A program made the position numbers and the translations under genes. Positions 9,261-16,246 of a DNA stretch of 36,991 nucleotides are shown in pieces. The notes beneath the pieces are model-generated. The model was not told the origin of the DNA. It saw only the letters and a program-made list of their open reading frames with translations, and searched no databases. Source of the stretch: a virus. The DNA lies in IMG/VR virus record IMGVR_UViG_3300026512_000036, positions 1 through 36,991 of that record. One strand, given 5' to 3'. Position 1 is the first letter of the stretch, and each line of letters opens with the position of its first letter.

Positions 9261-9749
9261 ATGGCTAAATATAAACTTCAAGAAAATGGAGTTTTCGACC
9301 AAGAAAACAATATGTTTATCCCAAACGACCCTGCCAATCGTCATTGGCAGGAATACCAGAAATGGTTAGCTGAAGGTAATCAGCCAGACCCTATCTATAC
9401 GCTTGACGAACTTAAGCAACATAAAAAATCAGAAATCAAATCAGCTTTTCAAAAAGCTGTTAGTTCTGGTTTTATGTATTCTGAAATACTTCAAGCAGAT
9501 GTGAATTTTGGATATGAACATTTAAAAAATGTAGAAAACCTAATAGAAAACATGAAATCTAATAATCTTACAGAGATTCAATTTAGAATATATGATAATT
9601 CCTTTGTAACGGCTACTTTGGAACAGTTAGAGAATTTAAAATTTGAAATGATTCGATACGAAATAAATTTATATCAAAAGAAATGGGATTTAGAACAACA
9701 GATTGATGCAGCAGTATCTGAGGAAGAAATAAATCAAATTAATTGGTAG
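9261..9749 (+). CDS. Tail fibre assembly chaperone, DUF4376-like
   Basis: Protein of 162 residues, the second chaperone of the cassette. The N-terminus YKLQENGVFDQENNMFIP, then DPANRHWQEYQKWLAEGN is characteristic of DUF4376-type fibre assembly proteins. Residues ~50-65 (YTLDELKQHKKSEIKSAF) start the helical domain, which ends in VSEEEINQINW, parallel to the ending of the 7258 chaperone (TTQDELDGITW). It is 15 bases downstream of the 7857 fibre with SD AAAAGGAGG, and probably folds that fibre. The two chaperones share domain layout but are clearly diverged in sequence, as expected if each fibre-chaperone pair entered as a unit. Confidence 0.78.
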   Translation: MAKYKLQENGVFDQENNMFIPNDPANRHWQEYQKWLAEGNQPDPIYTLDELKQHKKSEIKSAFQKAVSSGFMYSEILQADVNFGYEHLKNVENLIENMKSNNLTEIQFRIYDNSFVTATLEQLENLKFEMIRYEINLYQKKWDLEQQIDAAVSEEEINQINW

Positions 9750-9775
9750 AAAAAAATCAATAAGGAGTGTAAAAT

Positions 9776-10183
9776 ATGTCAGGAAAATTAGATGAGAGAT
9801 TTATTGATATAAGTAGTTACAAACTACCAACACCAAATGTCTCAACCACCGATATTTACGAAAACGGCTCTGGAACTCATACAATTACTAATTACGACCC
9901 AGAAGCCACTTATGAAATCGTATCACATGATTCTCTTATAACAGATATTACAATAGAAAATGACAAGATTAATATTACTACTGGTGACATTACTGACGGC
10001 CAAGATCACGCCGTTTCATATATTCTACGAATTGGAAAAGGTGGTTATCTATATAACGAAACTACTGTAAGCTTTACTATTAAATATTTAAACCTAACCA
10101 GCGATGACGCTATTATCGTAGAAGATTCTACTTATATTGAAGATAGTTTTGATACAATTTATAACGGCGAATTAGCAGCATAA
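9776..10183 (+). CDS. Small beta-rich structural protein, Ig-like appearance
   Basis: Protein of 135 residues, not recognised. It contains alternating short strands (TYEIVSHDSLITDITIENDK, INITTGDITDGQDHAVSYIL, ETTVSFTIKYL) and a polar Thr/Ser/Asp-rich composition like an Ig-like or fibronectin-like surface domain. No signal peptide, membrane helix or catalytic motif. SD AAGGAG. It sits between a fibre chaperone and the 129-residue helical protein, inside the fibre cassette, with co-directional tight spacing. It is probably a fibre accessory or decoration protein; an adhesin-like decoration is a guess. Confidence 0.45.
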   Translation: MSGKLDERFIDISSYKLPTPNVSTTDIYENGSGTHTITNYDPEATYEIVSHDSLITDITIENDKINITTGDITDGQDHAVSYILRIGKGGYLYNETTVSFTIKYLNLTSDDAIIVEDSTYIEDSFDTIYNGELAA

Positions 10184-10197
10184 AGGAGAGATAAGAT

Positions 10198-10587
10198 ATG
10201 AAATATAAAGAAACAATAGAAAAACATGGATTCTTATTTAAGAGAAAATATAAGCAAGAATTAAATAGTATCTCAGATACTAAAAAGGGTAAAGTCAGAG
10301 AACGTATTAATTCTGAATTATTTGATATAGAAGATAGCCTTGCTGATACCACTAAAATGTTGTTTTTAGTTATAGCAATGCTGAAAAGATTATATGATGC
10401 TAATTTTGACATTAGTCAGCTATCTCAGGATGATAAAGATATAATAGAATACGCTTTAAGTAAATATTCTAATACTACTACCTGGCTTGATGTTAAATTT
10501 AATGAGGAAGGAATAGCTCTCATAGATAAACTTGCTGAGAGACAAAATAATTTAGCTAATATCATTAAGGAGGTATATAATGGCTAA
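10198..10587 (+). CDS. Small helical protein upstream of the LamG fibre, possible fibre accessory
   Basis: Protein of 129 residues, unknown family. It is mainly helical and charged (KYKETIEKHGFLFKRKYKQE, then KGKVRERINSELFDIEDSLA and LAERQNNLANIIKEV). One moderately hydrophobic stretch (TKMLFLVIAMLKRL, ~residues 62-75) is too short and too charged at the end for a clear membrane helix. Its last codons overlap the start of the 778-residue lectin protein by 8 bases, and its 3' end (TAAGGAGGT) supplies that gene's SD, so the two are translationally coupled. Chaperone or partner for that protein is an inference from the coupling. Confidence 0.5.
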   Translation: MKYKETIEKHGFLFKRKYKQELNSISDTKKGKVRERINSELFDIEDSLADTTKMLFLVIAMLKRLYDANFDISQLSQDDKDIIEYALSKYSNTTTWLDVKFNEEGIALIDKLAERQNNLANIIKEVYNG

Positions 10588-12916
10588 ATTTAGAGCTAAT
10601 ACTGATGATGCTTATATTTTAACTAATATACAAAATCAAGAAAGCGGAGATAGTGATTGGGCTAAATATCAAGTTGTAACTAAAGATAAGTCAAGATTAA
10701 TTTTACATAATAATACAACTAATAGTTTATTAAAAGTTAACAAATATGGATATGCTACACAAGTTCATGATGTATTTAATGATGGCAGTGCTGTTGCCAC
10801 TTATACCTTCGATGGCAATGCTAATGATTTAGGTGGGAATTATAATGGAACATGGAGTGGAACTGAACAGTATGACACTGGAGTGTTTGGACAATCAGCG
10901 AAGTTTGATGGGAATAGTGTTATAGTAATTGATTTTGGGTTCAAATTACAATGTCCTTTTGTGTATACAGGATGGTTTAAACCAAATAAGACAGGAAGTA
11001 CTCAACAAGTTGTTTTCGGATGGGATTATAGTGGTGTCTCTAGTAGTTCAGAATTTGATTATCATTTTATTACGGACGACGAGGGAAATACCTGGTCTCT
11101 AAACACTGGGGCACATGGATCAGAAAATAAAACTCCTTCAATACAAGTTCCAGACAACACTTGGGTATTTTTCTATGTTGAGTTCAAATCGTCTGGAACT
11201 AGATTGATTTTAAAAGATATAAGTGGAAATTTATTAGGAGATGTAAGTAAAAGTGTAAGTATAACTCAGTCAATGAGCACTAAAGTAGCTTTAGGTGCTT
11301 GGATTTATGATATCAATGCATCTGGATTTTATAATTATTTTGATGGTCTCATCGACCAACTTCGCATCTTCAACCGTGCTCTAACTGAAGATGAAGTTAC
11401 TTTCTTGTATCACGAAGGTCTTACTCATATTCGTAAACATGATCAACTTATAATCTATAACGCTACTGATGGTGCTAAAATTCACGAAGTTAATACTATA
11501 ACTTATAACGATACTGATAAAACTTATGATATTGATATTTCTAGTTTATCTCTAACAGAAGCTCCAACTAATGCACATCAACTAACCAAATCGGTAGATT
11601 TAACTGACAAGATTGATACTTCGACTACTACTGCTACAACTTTAGTATTACAGGATGCTTTAGAAAATCCAACTTTAGTTAAAAACGGTGAAACTTTAGT
11701 AATAGACGGTTATAAACTAGAGAATATAAATGTAACTAGAAGTTTATATGGTGGAAGTGTTAAATATATTGTAGATATTTCTGAATTAAATTTTTCTCTT
11801 GTACCATCAGAAGTAGTTTTAATTAAGCCACGAGTAGAAATTTCTGTTGGTGATGAAGATAAAGCTAATGCAGATGATTTGGTGTTGGATATTTTAGATT
11901 CAACCACCGCTTCAATAACTGTAGGATATTATGAAGGCAGTAAACGAACACGAATTAAAAATGCAGAAAAAATAGATACTGATACTGGATTAGATTTATC
12001 TCTAATAGAAGTAGTAGAGGAATATTTAGATCCAACTAAAGTTGATCCTTTTAATGATGGTAGCGAAGTTGCCTTTTATCAATTAGATGGAAATGCTAAC
12101 GATGCTCATAATCAATATAACGGAATCTGGAGTGGAACTGAACAGTATGATACTGGAGTATTTGGTCAAGCTGCGAAGTTTGATGGTAATTCTACAATTT
12201 CTTGCGGAACATTTAATTTTAATTCTAATACAGGTGTTGCATTTACAATGTGGGTTCAAGTTCTTGAAAGTAGTGATGGTAGAGGAACGTGGTTTGAATG
12301 TTATAATGGTTTGTCTAATTTAACATTTGGAGGGAGTACTCCTGCACAGGATTATGGAATATGGATTAGTGGTGGTGGTGGTGAATATTTTTGGACTTCT
12401 TATTTTAAAGGGAAGGGTATTTGGAGTTTTTATATATTAAATATTCTTAATGATGGTTCTCTATACTTATATATAGATAGCAACACTAAATTGAATACTG
12501 GATTAACACTAAGTAATTTTAGTGATGTCGATGTTCATATATCATGGAATAATAATGGAGCGTCATACTATGGAAAAGATATTCTCATCGATCAAGTACG
12601 CATCTTCAACCGAGCTTTAACTGAAAATGAAGTTAAATATCTCTATAATGAAGGTAAATATAAATTCAATCTTAATCTACAATCTGAACAATCTTCAGCA
12701 CCAACTAAAGCTATCATAAGGCCGACTATTCAAGACATATTAGAACTTGACCCAAATAATACTGCTTATGATAATACAAATGATTTAGTAAGTGTATATT
12801 ATCAACCTATCCAAAAAGGAAACGGATTCAGGAGTGTTCAAGTGAAATGGAATGCTCATAGACAAGGGGATGAAAATAACAGTTTAAGAGTAAATCTGTG
12901 GAAAAAGGTGGCTTAA
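10580..12916 (+). CDS. Large virion protein with two LamG/concanavalin-like lectin domains
   Basis: Protein of 778 residues. Two LamG-like (concanavalin A-like) domains are visible. Domain one is ~residues 68-280, opening DGSAVATYTFDGNANDLGG and closing IDQLRIFNRALTEDEV..LYHEG. Domain two is ~residues 492-695, opening DGSEVAFYQLDGNANDAH and closing IDQVRIFNRALTENEV..LYNEG. Both contain WSGTEQYDTGVFGQ.AKFDGN, nearly identical also at DNA level, so the domains arose by internal duplication. Between them is a beta-rich region (~285-490). Such domains usually bind glycans, and in phages are found on fibres or capsid decorations. Translation is coupled to the preceding gene. It ends the cassette; a possible weak terminator follows. 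Lectin fold is confident; the ligand and position on the virion are inferred. Confidence 0.8.
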   Translation: MAKFRANTDDAYILTNIQNQESGDSDWAKYQVVTKDKSRLILHNNTTNSLLKVNKYGYATQVHDVFNDGSAVATYTFDGNANDLGGNYNGTWSGTEQYDTGVFGQSAKFDGNSVIVIDFGFKLQCPFVYTGWFKPNKTGSTQQVVFGWDYSGVSSSSEFDYHFITDDEGNTWSLNTGAHGSENKTPSIQVPDNTWVFFYVEFKSSGTRLILKDISGNLLGDVSKSVSITQSMSTKVALGAWIYDINASGFYNYFDGLIDQLRIFNRALTEDEVTFLYHEGLTHIRKHDQLIIYNATDGAKIHEVNTITYNDTDKTYDIDISSLSLTEAPTNAHQLTKSVDLTDKIDTSTTTATTLVLQDALENPTLVKNGETLVIDGYKLENINVTRSLYGGSVKYIVDISELNFSLVPSEVVLIKPRVEISVGDEDKANADDLVLDILDSTTASITVGYYEGSKRTRIKNAEKIDTDTGLDLSLIEVVEEYLDPTKVDPFNDGSEVAFYQLDGNANDAHNQYNGIWSGTEQYDTGVFGQAAKFDGNSTISCGTFNFNSNTGVAFTMWVQVLESSDGRGTWFECYNGLSNLTFGGSTPAQDYGIWISGGGGEYFWTSYFKGKGIWSFYILNILNDGSLYLYIDSNTKLNTGLTLSNFSDVDVHISWNNNGASYYGKDILIDQVRIFNRALTENEVKYLYNEGKYKFNLNLQSEQSSAPTKAIIRPTIQDILELDPNNTAYDNTNDLVSVYYQPIQKGNGFRSVQVKWNAHRQGDENNSLRVNLWKKVA
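10781..10918 (+). repeat. LamG domain repeat, copy 1 (opening segment)
   Basis: This segment encodes the start of the first LamG-like domain of the 778-residue protein. It is a direct DNA repeat of 12056-12193. The best-conserved stretch starts tggagtggaactgaacagta and continues through the codons for YDTGVFGQ. A second pair of similar segments encodes the domain ends (about 11341-11399 and 12575-12635, core cgcatcttcaaccg). The repeats give a substrate for recombination that could delete or add a lectin domain. Confidence 0.8.
12056..12193 (+). repeat. LamG domain repeat, copy 2 (opening segment)
   Basis: Second copy of the repeat at 10781-10918, encoding the opening of the second LamG-like domain in the same frame. 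The two copies differ mainly at third codon positions and in a few residues (NDLGGNYNG against NDAHNQYNG), which points to duplication followed by divergence under protein-level selection. Confidence 0.8.
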
Positions 12917-12941
12917 AGAACATAGATAATATATTAAATAC

Positions 12942-12966
12942 TTCTGCCTAAAGGTGGAGTTTTCTC
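12942..12966 (+). terminator. Possible weak intrinsic terminator after the fibre cassette
   Basis: A 7-bp stem (ttctgcc, loop taaa, ggtggag) with three G-U wobbles is followed by ttttctctatatt. It lies 25 bases after the stop of the 778-residue gene, in a 95-base gap before the next gene. The stem is weak and the T run short, so it may only reduce read-through. Confidence 0.35.
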
Positions 12967-13011
12967 TATATTACATTTTGGGCAAAAATAATCGAAACTA
13001 GGAGAAATTTG

Positions 13012-13539
13012 GTGAATATTTTAATCTCAATTCTATTTCTATTATTTACGCCTATTATTTACTTCGCCGAAGGCATAGTTATATTTCCAATTGGCCTATT
13101 AATAGTATTTCCGTGCCTAATGCTTTACAAATTATTGGCTAAAAAATCTTTTTACGAATTAGATAAAGTATTTACATCAACCCCTTTCCCTCTAAATATT
13201 ATTTTATCTTTCTGGACAAATTCAAGAGAACCAATGCCAGCAGGTGGTAAAAGAGATTTGTGGAAAGATAAACCTGAATGGTATAGGTATCTAAGGTGGC
13301 ACCTTAGAAACCCAATGTCAGATTTTACGCATTTTGTTATAGGATATTACCAGTATAAAGATAAGGCTGTAATTACTAAAATTTATAAAAACAAACATTT
13401 GAAACCGGAGATTAAAAAAGTTCCAAAGTTTCCTTATGTTTTTCCTAGGCTTGATGTTTATTTATTTGGGTATCATCTTTGTATAGGATATAGAGATAGA
13501 GGTTGTCTGAATTTGAGTCTTAAGAAGGTAGAGGATTAA
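13012..13539 (+). CDS. Phage membrane protein, function unknown (resembles DUF7338-type proteins)
   Basis: Protein of 175 residues. GTG at 13012 is chosen as start because AGGAG at 13000-13004 is 7 bases upstream; an adjacent TTG at 13009 would be too close. The N-terminus has two closely spaced hydrophobic segments (~residues 2-20, ILISILFLLFTPIIYFA, and ~23-43, IVIFPIGLLIVFPCLMLY), so it should be inserted in a membrane. The C-terminal soluble part includes WYRYLRWHLRNPMSDFTHFVIG, a W..RNP..(N/D)FT..VIG pattern I associate with a small family of uncharacterised phage proteins, and an aromatic-rich tail. The DUF1353 gene follows after only 3 bases, so the pair probably works together or is co-expressed. 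A role in lysis or at the cell envelope is possible but unproven. Confidence 0.55.
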   Translation: MNILISILFLLFTPIIYFAEGIVIFPIGLLIVFPCLMLYKLLAKKSFYELDKVFTSTPFPLNIILSFWTNSREPMPAGGKRDLWKDKPEWYRYLRWHLRNPMSDFTHFVIGYYQYKDKAVITKIYKNKHLKPEIKKVPKFPYVFPRLDVYLFGYHLCIGYRDRGCLNLSLKKVED

Positions 13540-13542
13540 TTT

Positions 13543-13956
13543 ATGTCTTTTATAGGAGAATTAGTAGTCAAACCACTACCACCAAGAATTGTCAAAAAGA
13601 AGCTTTTTGGTATTATCTCGTACAAAAAGACTATACTCGAATGGATTGTATATGAAGAATTTGGATACAATGACGAACAACTTGATATAACAGTAATTGT
13701 CCCATCTGGATCTACTACTGATTTTGCATCTATACCAAGAATATTCTGGTCGATACTACCTCCTTGGGGTAGATATGGATGGGCAGCAGTTATTCATGAT
13801 TACTTGTATAGACATGGTCTATACGCCAGACCTATTGCTGACTTGATATTTCTTCATGCTATGGAAGAATTAAATGTTGCTAAATGGAAGCGAGTTACTA
13901 TGTTCAATGCCGTTAGGTGGTTTGGAGCATCCGCCTATCAAAGTCAATCTGACTAG
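13543..13956 (+). CDS. DUF1353 family phage protein
   Basis: Protein of 137 residues, about the normal length for DUF1353. The family core is intact: VPSGSTTDFASIPR at residues 53-66, then FWSILPPWGRYG, AAVIHDYLYR at 81-90 (HDYLY is the hallmark), RPIADLIFLHAM at 96-107, and VRWFGASAY near the end. DUF1353 proteins are widespread in phages of Gram-negative bacteria, often near fibre or lysis genes; their biochemical role is not established. It is preceded by a membrane protein whose stop lies 3 bases upstream. Its TAG stop overlaps a GTG that begins a 28-codon frame. Family call is strong, function unknown. Confidence 0.85.
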   Translation: MSFIGELVVKPLPPRIVKKKLFGIISYKKTILEWIVYEEFGYNDEQLDITVIVPSGSTTDFASIPRIFWSILPPWGRYGWAAVIHDYLYRHGLYARPIADLIFLHAMEELNVAKWKRVTMFNAVRWFGASAYQSQSD

Positions 13957-14042
13957 TGCCAATTTTTGAACACACAAAAAAAAAAGATAGGAAATTTATC
14001 AAAAGTCTTCGGAGAAAACCTAGAAGCTTGTCTCCAAGGTAG
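13956..14042 (+). CDS. Possible 28-residue basic peptide overlapping the DUF1353 stop
   Basis: A GTG overlaps the last base of the DUF1353 stop (tagtg) and opens 28 codons rich in Lys and Arg (MPIFEHTKKKDRKFIK, then SLRRKPRSLSPR), ending at TAG. Ten consecutive A at 13976-13985 encode the lysines and could cause polymerase or ribosome slippage. There is no separate SD, so translation would depend on re-initiation after DUF1353. It could equally be non-coding leader for the broken gene that follows. Confidence 0.25.
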   Translation: MPIFEHTKKKDRKFIKSLRRKPRSLSPR

Positions 14043-14048
14043 TTGACT

Positions 14049-14202
14049 ATGAAGATTGATTTCATAACAGCACTGAGTATGGAAGTTAAACAGTACATTC
14101 AAAGATAAACAGTTGACTATTGATGAATTGTATGATACTATTGGTGCTGTTATTGAGAAACTAAATGTAAAAGATCAAGTTATTTTCGAAAAGGACAAAT
14201 AA
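14049..14202 (+). pseudogene. Small gene broken by a single-base frameshift
   Basis: From ATG 14049 the frame reads MKIDFITALSMEVKQYIQR and stops at TAA 14106-14108. The next frame (+1) continues without a start codon as KDKQLTIDELYDTIGAVIEK, then LNVKDQVIFEKDK, stopping at 14200-14202. Removing one base near 14098-14100 (att c aaa gat) would give one ~50-residue protein with a smooth join (Y-I-K-D-K-Q-L). An AAGG lies 9 bases before the ATG. The slip point has no good re-pairing heptamer, so a recent indel or a sequencing error is more likely than programmed frameshifting. Function unknown; the product would be small, acidic and helical. Confidence 0.55.
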
Positions 14203-14203
14203 C

Positions 14204-14536
14204 GTGGAATCATTAAGCCCCGATATTCTCAAAGTTATCAATCTTATTGATGCTAAAATTCTCACTCTGCTAATTAAGATTTTTGCTGCTGGTTTAATAT
14301 GCTTAGTACTCAAAAATGTAGCAGAAAGTATTTATTCGTACTTTGAATTCAGATCAAACAAATACGTATGCATTGGGCGTAAAGTTGATGTTGATGGATT
14401 TCAAGGTGTTATAGTCGATATTTCACCAAGATTTATTATCATAACTAACAATAAAGAAACTAAACTTATCGTGACATCATTATGGAAGAATCACAATTGG
14501 TCCTTCCACAATAACATAATCAATTCGCAAAATTAA
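14204..14536 (+). CDS. Small membrane protein with MscS-like beta domain
   Basis: Protein of 110 residues with a GTG start one base after the preceding stop. Residues ~18-38 (KILTLLIKIFAAGLICLVL) form one membrane helix. Residues ~55-95 (VCIGRKVDVDGFQGVIVDIS, then PRFIIITNNKETKLIV) resemble the beta domain of small mechanosensitive channels, where bacterial proteins read .IGD.V...G..G.V..I..R.T.. followed by V.VPN. Only one helix is present instead of the three or more of true MscS, so it cannot form a standard channel alone. It could be a mini-MscS, a holin-like partner for the M15 peptidase 1.2 kb downstream, or an unrelated SH3-like barrel. The similarity is seen by eye only. Confidence 0.5.
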   Translation: MESLSPDILKVINLIDAKILTLLIKIFAAGLICLVLKNVAESIYSYFEFRSNKYVCIGRKVDVDGFQGVIVDISPRFIIITNNKETKLIVTSLWKNHNWSFHNNIINSQN

Positions 14537-14556
14537 CACTTATAAGAGGAGTTAAA

Positions 14557-15720
14557 ATGAGTACACAACTTGTTGCAAGATGGATTTTAAAAGATCCTTA
14601 TTCTCTTGAAGCAGATCCGGTCTCAAAAGCGTTAAGAGTATTTATTAATGAATCTGATGCGCTTGAAAGAACTGCTAATGGTATTCAAGTAAAATCTGGT
14701 GGTATTACTAATGATCACTTAGCTGGATCTATTAGTGATGACAAGTTAGCAAGTCAGTACATTTTTGCTGATGGTAGTAGGCCATTTACCGGTAACCAGT
14801 CCATGAATGGTTACAAACTAACTAATCTGGCCAATCCTACTGATGTACAGGATGCTGCTACTAAAAGTTACGTAGATAGTGCTATTGCCGGACTTAAATG
14901 GCGTGATCCAGTAGACTACTCTATATCCTATGTACTAGATACATCTGGTGCTACACCAACTGGTGCTGCTAGCAATGGTGAACATTGCTTAAATACTGCT
15001 GATAACAAATTGTTCACATACAACAATGGATGGGATTCTGGAACTGATGTTCCAGTAGGTCAGAGGTTTTTGTTTAATGAAGATGGTTCTGACACATCCG
15101 GTAATTCTGGAACATATACAGCTGACAATAAAATATATGGACTAACAGATTCTGGCTGGGTTACTGAAACTCCTGTTAATTCCTGGGCATTATTCCGTCG
15201 TGAAGACGAAATGGGTTTTGTATACGATGGTGATACAAATAGATGGATTCAGTTTACCGGTACTGGTCAAATTGCTGCTGGTAATGGTTTATACAAGGAA
15301 GGTAACGTACTACATGTAGGTGCTGGTAATGGTATCCAAGTATTGTCTGATTCCGTTCAATTAACAGCATTGACAAGTGACTGGGATCTTGGTGGAACTC
15401 ATACTATTATCAATGTACCAGATCCAACTAATGCACAAGATGTAGCTACTAAGAACTATGTAGATAATGCTGTAAATGCTATTCATGACCCAAGATCTTA
15501 TACATATACTATTACTAGTACTGATATCACAAATAAGTACTTCACATTACCAGAGACACCAGATAATGGTGATTTAGTACATATGGTAATTGAAGGAGCT
15601 CCTAGTCTCACTAATGGGTCTTCTTTTGCTGTAGTAGATAATAAAATTAGTTGGGACGGTTATGATCTGGACGGACTTATTGAAGCTGGAGATAAAGTGT
15701 TTGTAAGATACTACGTATAA
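14557..15720 (+). CDS. Tail fibre or fibre-connector with DUF2793-like insert and terminal module A
   Basis: Protein of 387 residues. Residues ~46-70 (ITNDHLAGSISDDKL) and ~72-113 (GSRPFTGNQSMNGYKL, NLANPTDVQDAATKSYVD) are textbook fibre-shaft motifs. The latter recurs at ~275-305 (WDLGGTHTIINVPDPTNAQD, ATKNYVD). Between them, ~114-240, is a DUF2793-like segment (KWRDPVDY, NGEHCLNTADNKLFTYNNGW, VPVGQRFLF, GFVYDGDTNRWIQF). The last ~75 residues are module A (YTYTITSTDITNKYFTLP to IEAGDKVFVRYYV). GGT dominates its glycine codons (roughly 25 of 36), as in 792-6819 and unlike the 6840-12916 cassette. It is probably a long fibre or its baseplate-proximal connector. Confidence 0.75.
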   Translation: MSTQLVARWILKDPYSLEADPVSKALRVFINESDALERTANGIQVKSGGITNDHLAGSISDDKLASQYIFADGSRPFTGNQSMNGYKLTNLANPTDVQDAATKSYVDSAIAGLKWRDPVDYSISYVLDTSGATPTGAASNGEHCLNTADNKLFTYNNGWDSGTDVPVGQRFLFNEDGSDTSGNSGTYTADNKIYGLTDSGWVTETPVNSWALFRREDEMGFVYDGDTNRWIQFTGTGQIAAGNGLYKEGNVLHVGAGNGIQVLSDSVQLTALTSDWDLGGTHTIINVPDPTNAQDVATKNYVDNAVNAIHDPRSYTYTITSTDITNKYFTLPETPDNGDLVHMVIEGAPSLTNGSSFAVVDNKISWDGYDLDGLIEAGDKVFVRYYV

Positions 15721-15733
15721 CATTAAACATAAT

Positions 15734-15764
15734 GTGTCACTGGTCTATTTTGGATCAGTGACAC
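15734..15764 (+). promoter_or_regulatory. Strong intergenic hairpin upstream of the M15 peptidase
   Basis: Perfect 9-bp inverted repeat gtgtcactg / cagtgacac (15734-15742 and 15756-15764), extended inward by three more pairs including one G-U, with a 7-nt loop. There is no T run after it (tgtctaaaaagg follows), so it is not a standard intrinsic terminator. It may protect or process the mRNA between the fibre and peptidase genes, or give partial termination. Confidence 0.6.
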
Positions 15765-15788
15765 TGTCTAAAAAGGAGTGTTTTTGTT

Positions 15789-16244
15789 ATGGTAGACTGG
15801 TCTAGGGTTAAACATTTTTCACCAACTGAATGGAAGAAAGATCCAACTAAAGTCAGTCCTGACTTAGTGTATGCTGCTGATGAAGTTCGTGATATAGCTG
15901 GTAAATACTATCCTGGTGTTAAATTTATCATTCACGTAGCATGGGACGATGGTGGTCATAGTTCCAAATCTTATCATTATACTGGATTAGCTGTCGACTT
16001 TCATTTTTCAGTGCCACATAATATTGTATTTCCATATATTGAACAATTTGCTTTGTTAAATAGCATGCGTGTATTTGGTGGTATCGGATTTTATCCATTT
16101 TGGAATCATCCAGGATGGCACATTGATCTGAGAGACAGAAAGCCATCACTATATTGGACACGAATACATGGTAAATACATATACACATTTCCTGATGTTG
16201 TAAAAGCTATTGTCAATAAAGATAAAGAACTGGGGCATATTTAA
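15789..16244 (+). CDS. M15-type zinc peptidase (cell-wall hydrolase)
   Basis: Protein of 151 residues, the usual size for a single-domain M15 peptidase (peptidase_M15_3-like D,D/L,D-peptidase that cuts peptidoglycan peptides). Zinc ligands are visible: H63 and D70 in SYHYTGLAVDFHF (H-x(6)-D), and H111 in PGWHIDL (the W-H motif). The N-terminal HFSPTEW segment is also typical. There is no signal peptide or separate cell-wall-binding domain. Its neighbours are a fibre upstream and a PAAR spike tip 2 bases downstream, so it could be a virion-carried peptidase acting at entry instead of, or as well as, the lysis endolysin. SD AAAAGGAG is strong. Catalytic family is confident; timing is inferred. 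Confidence 0.85.
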   Translation: MVDWSRVKHFSPTEWKKDPTKVSPDLVYAADEVRDIAGKYYPGVKFIIHVAWDDGGHSSKSYHYTGLAVDFHFSVPHNIVFPYIEQFALLNSMRVFGGIGFYPFWNHPGWHIDLRDRKPSLYWTRIHGKYIYTFPDVVKAIVNKDKELGHI

Positions 16245-16246
16245 CT

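Noticed and set aside
13009-13011. TTG start for the membrane protein
   Set aside because: GTG at 13012 has better SD spacing (AGGAG at 13000-13004).
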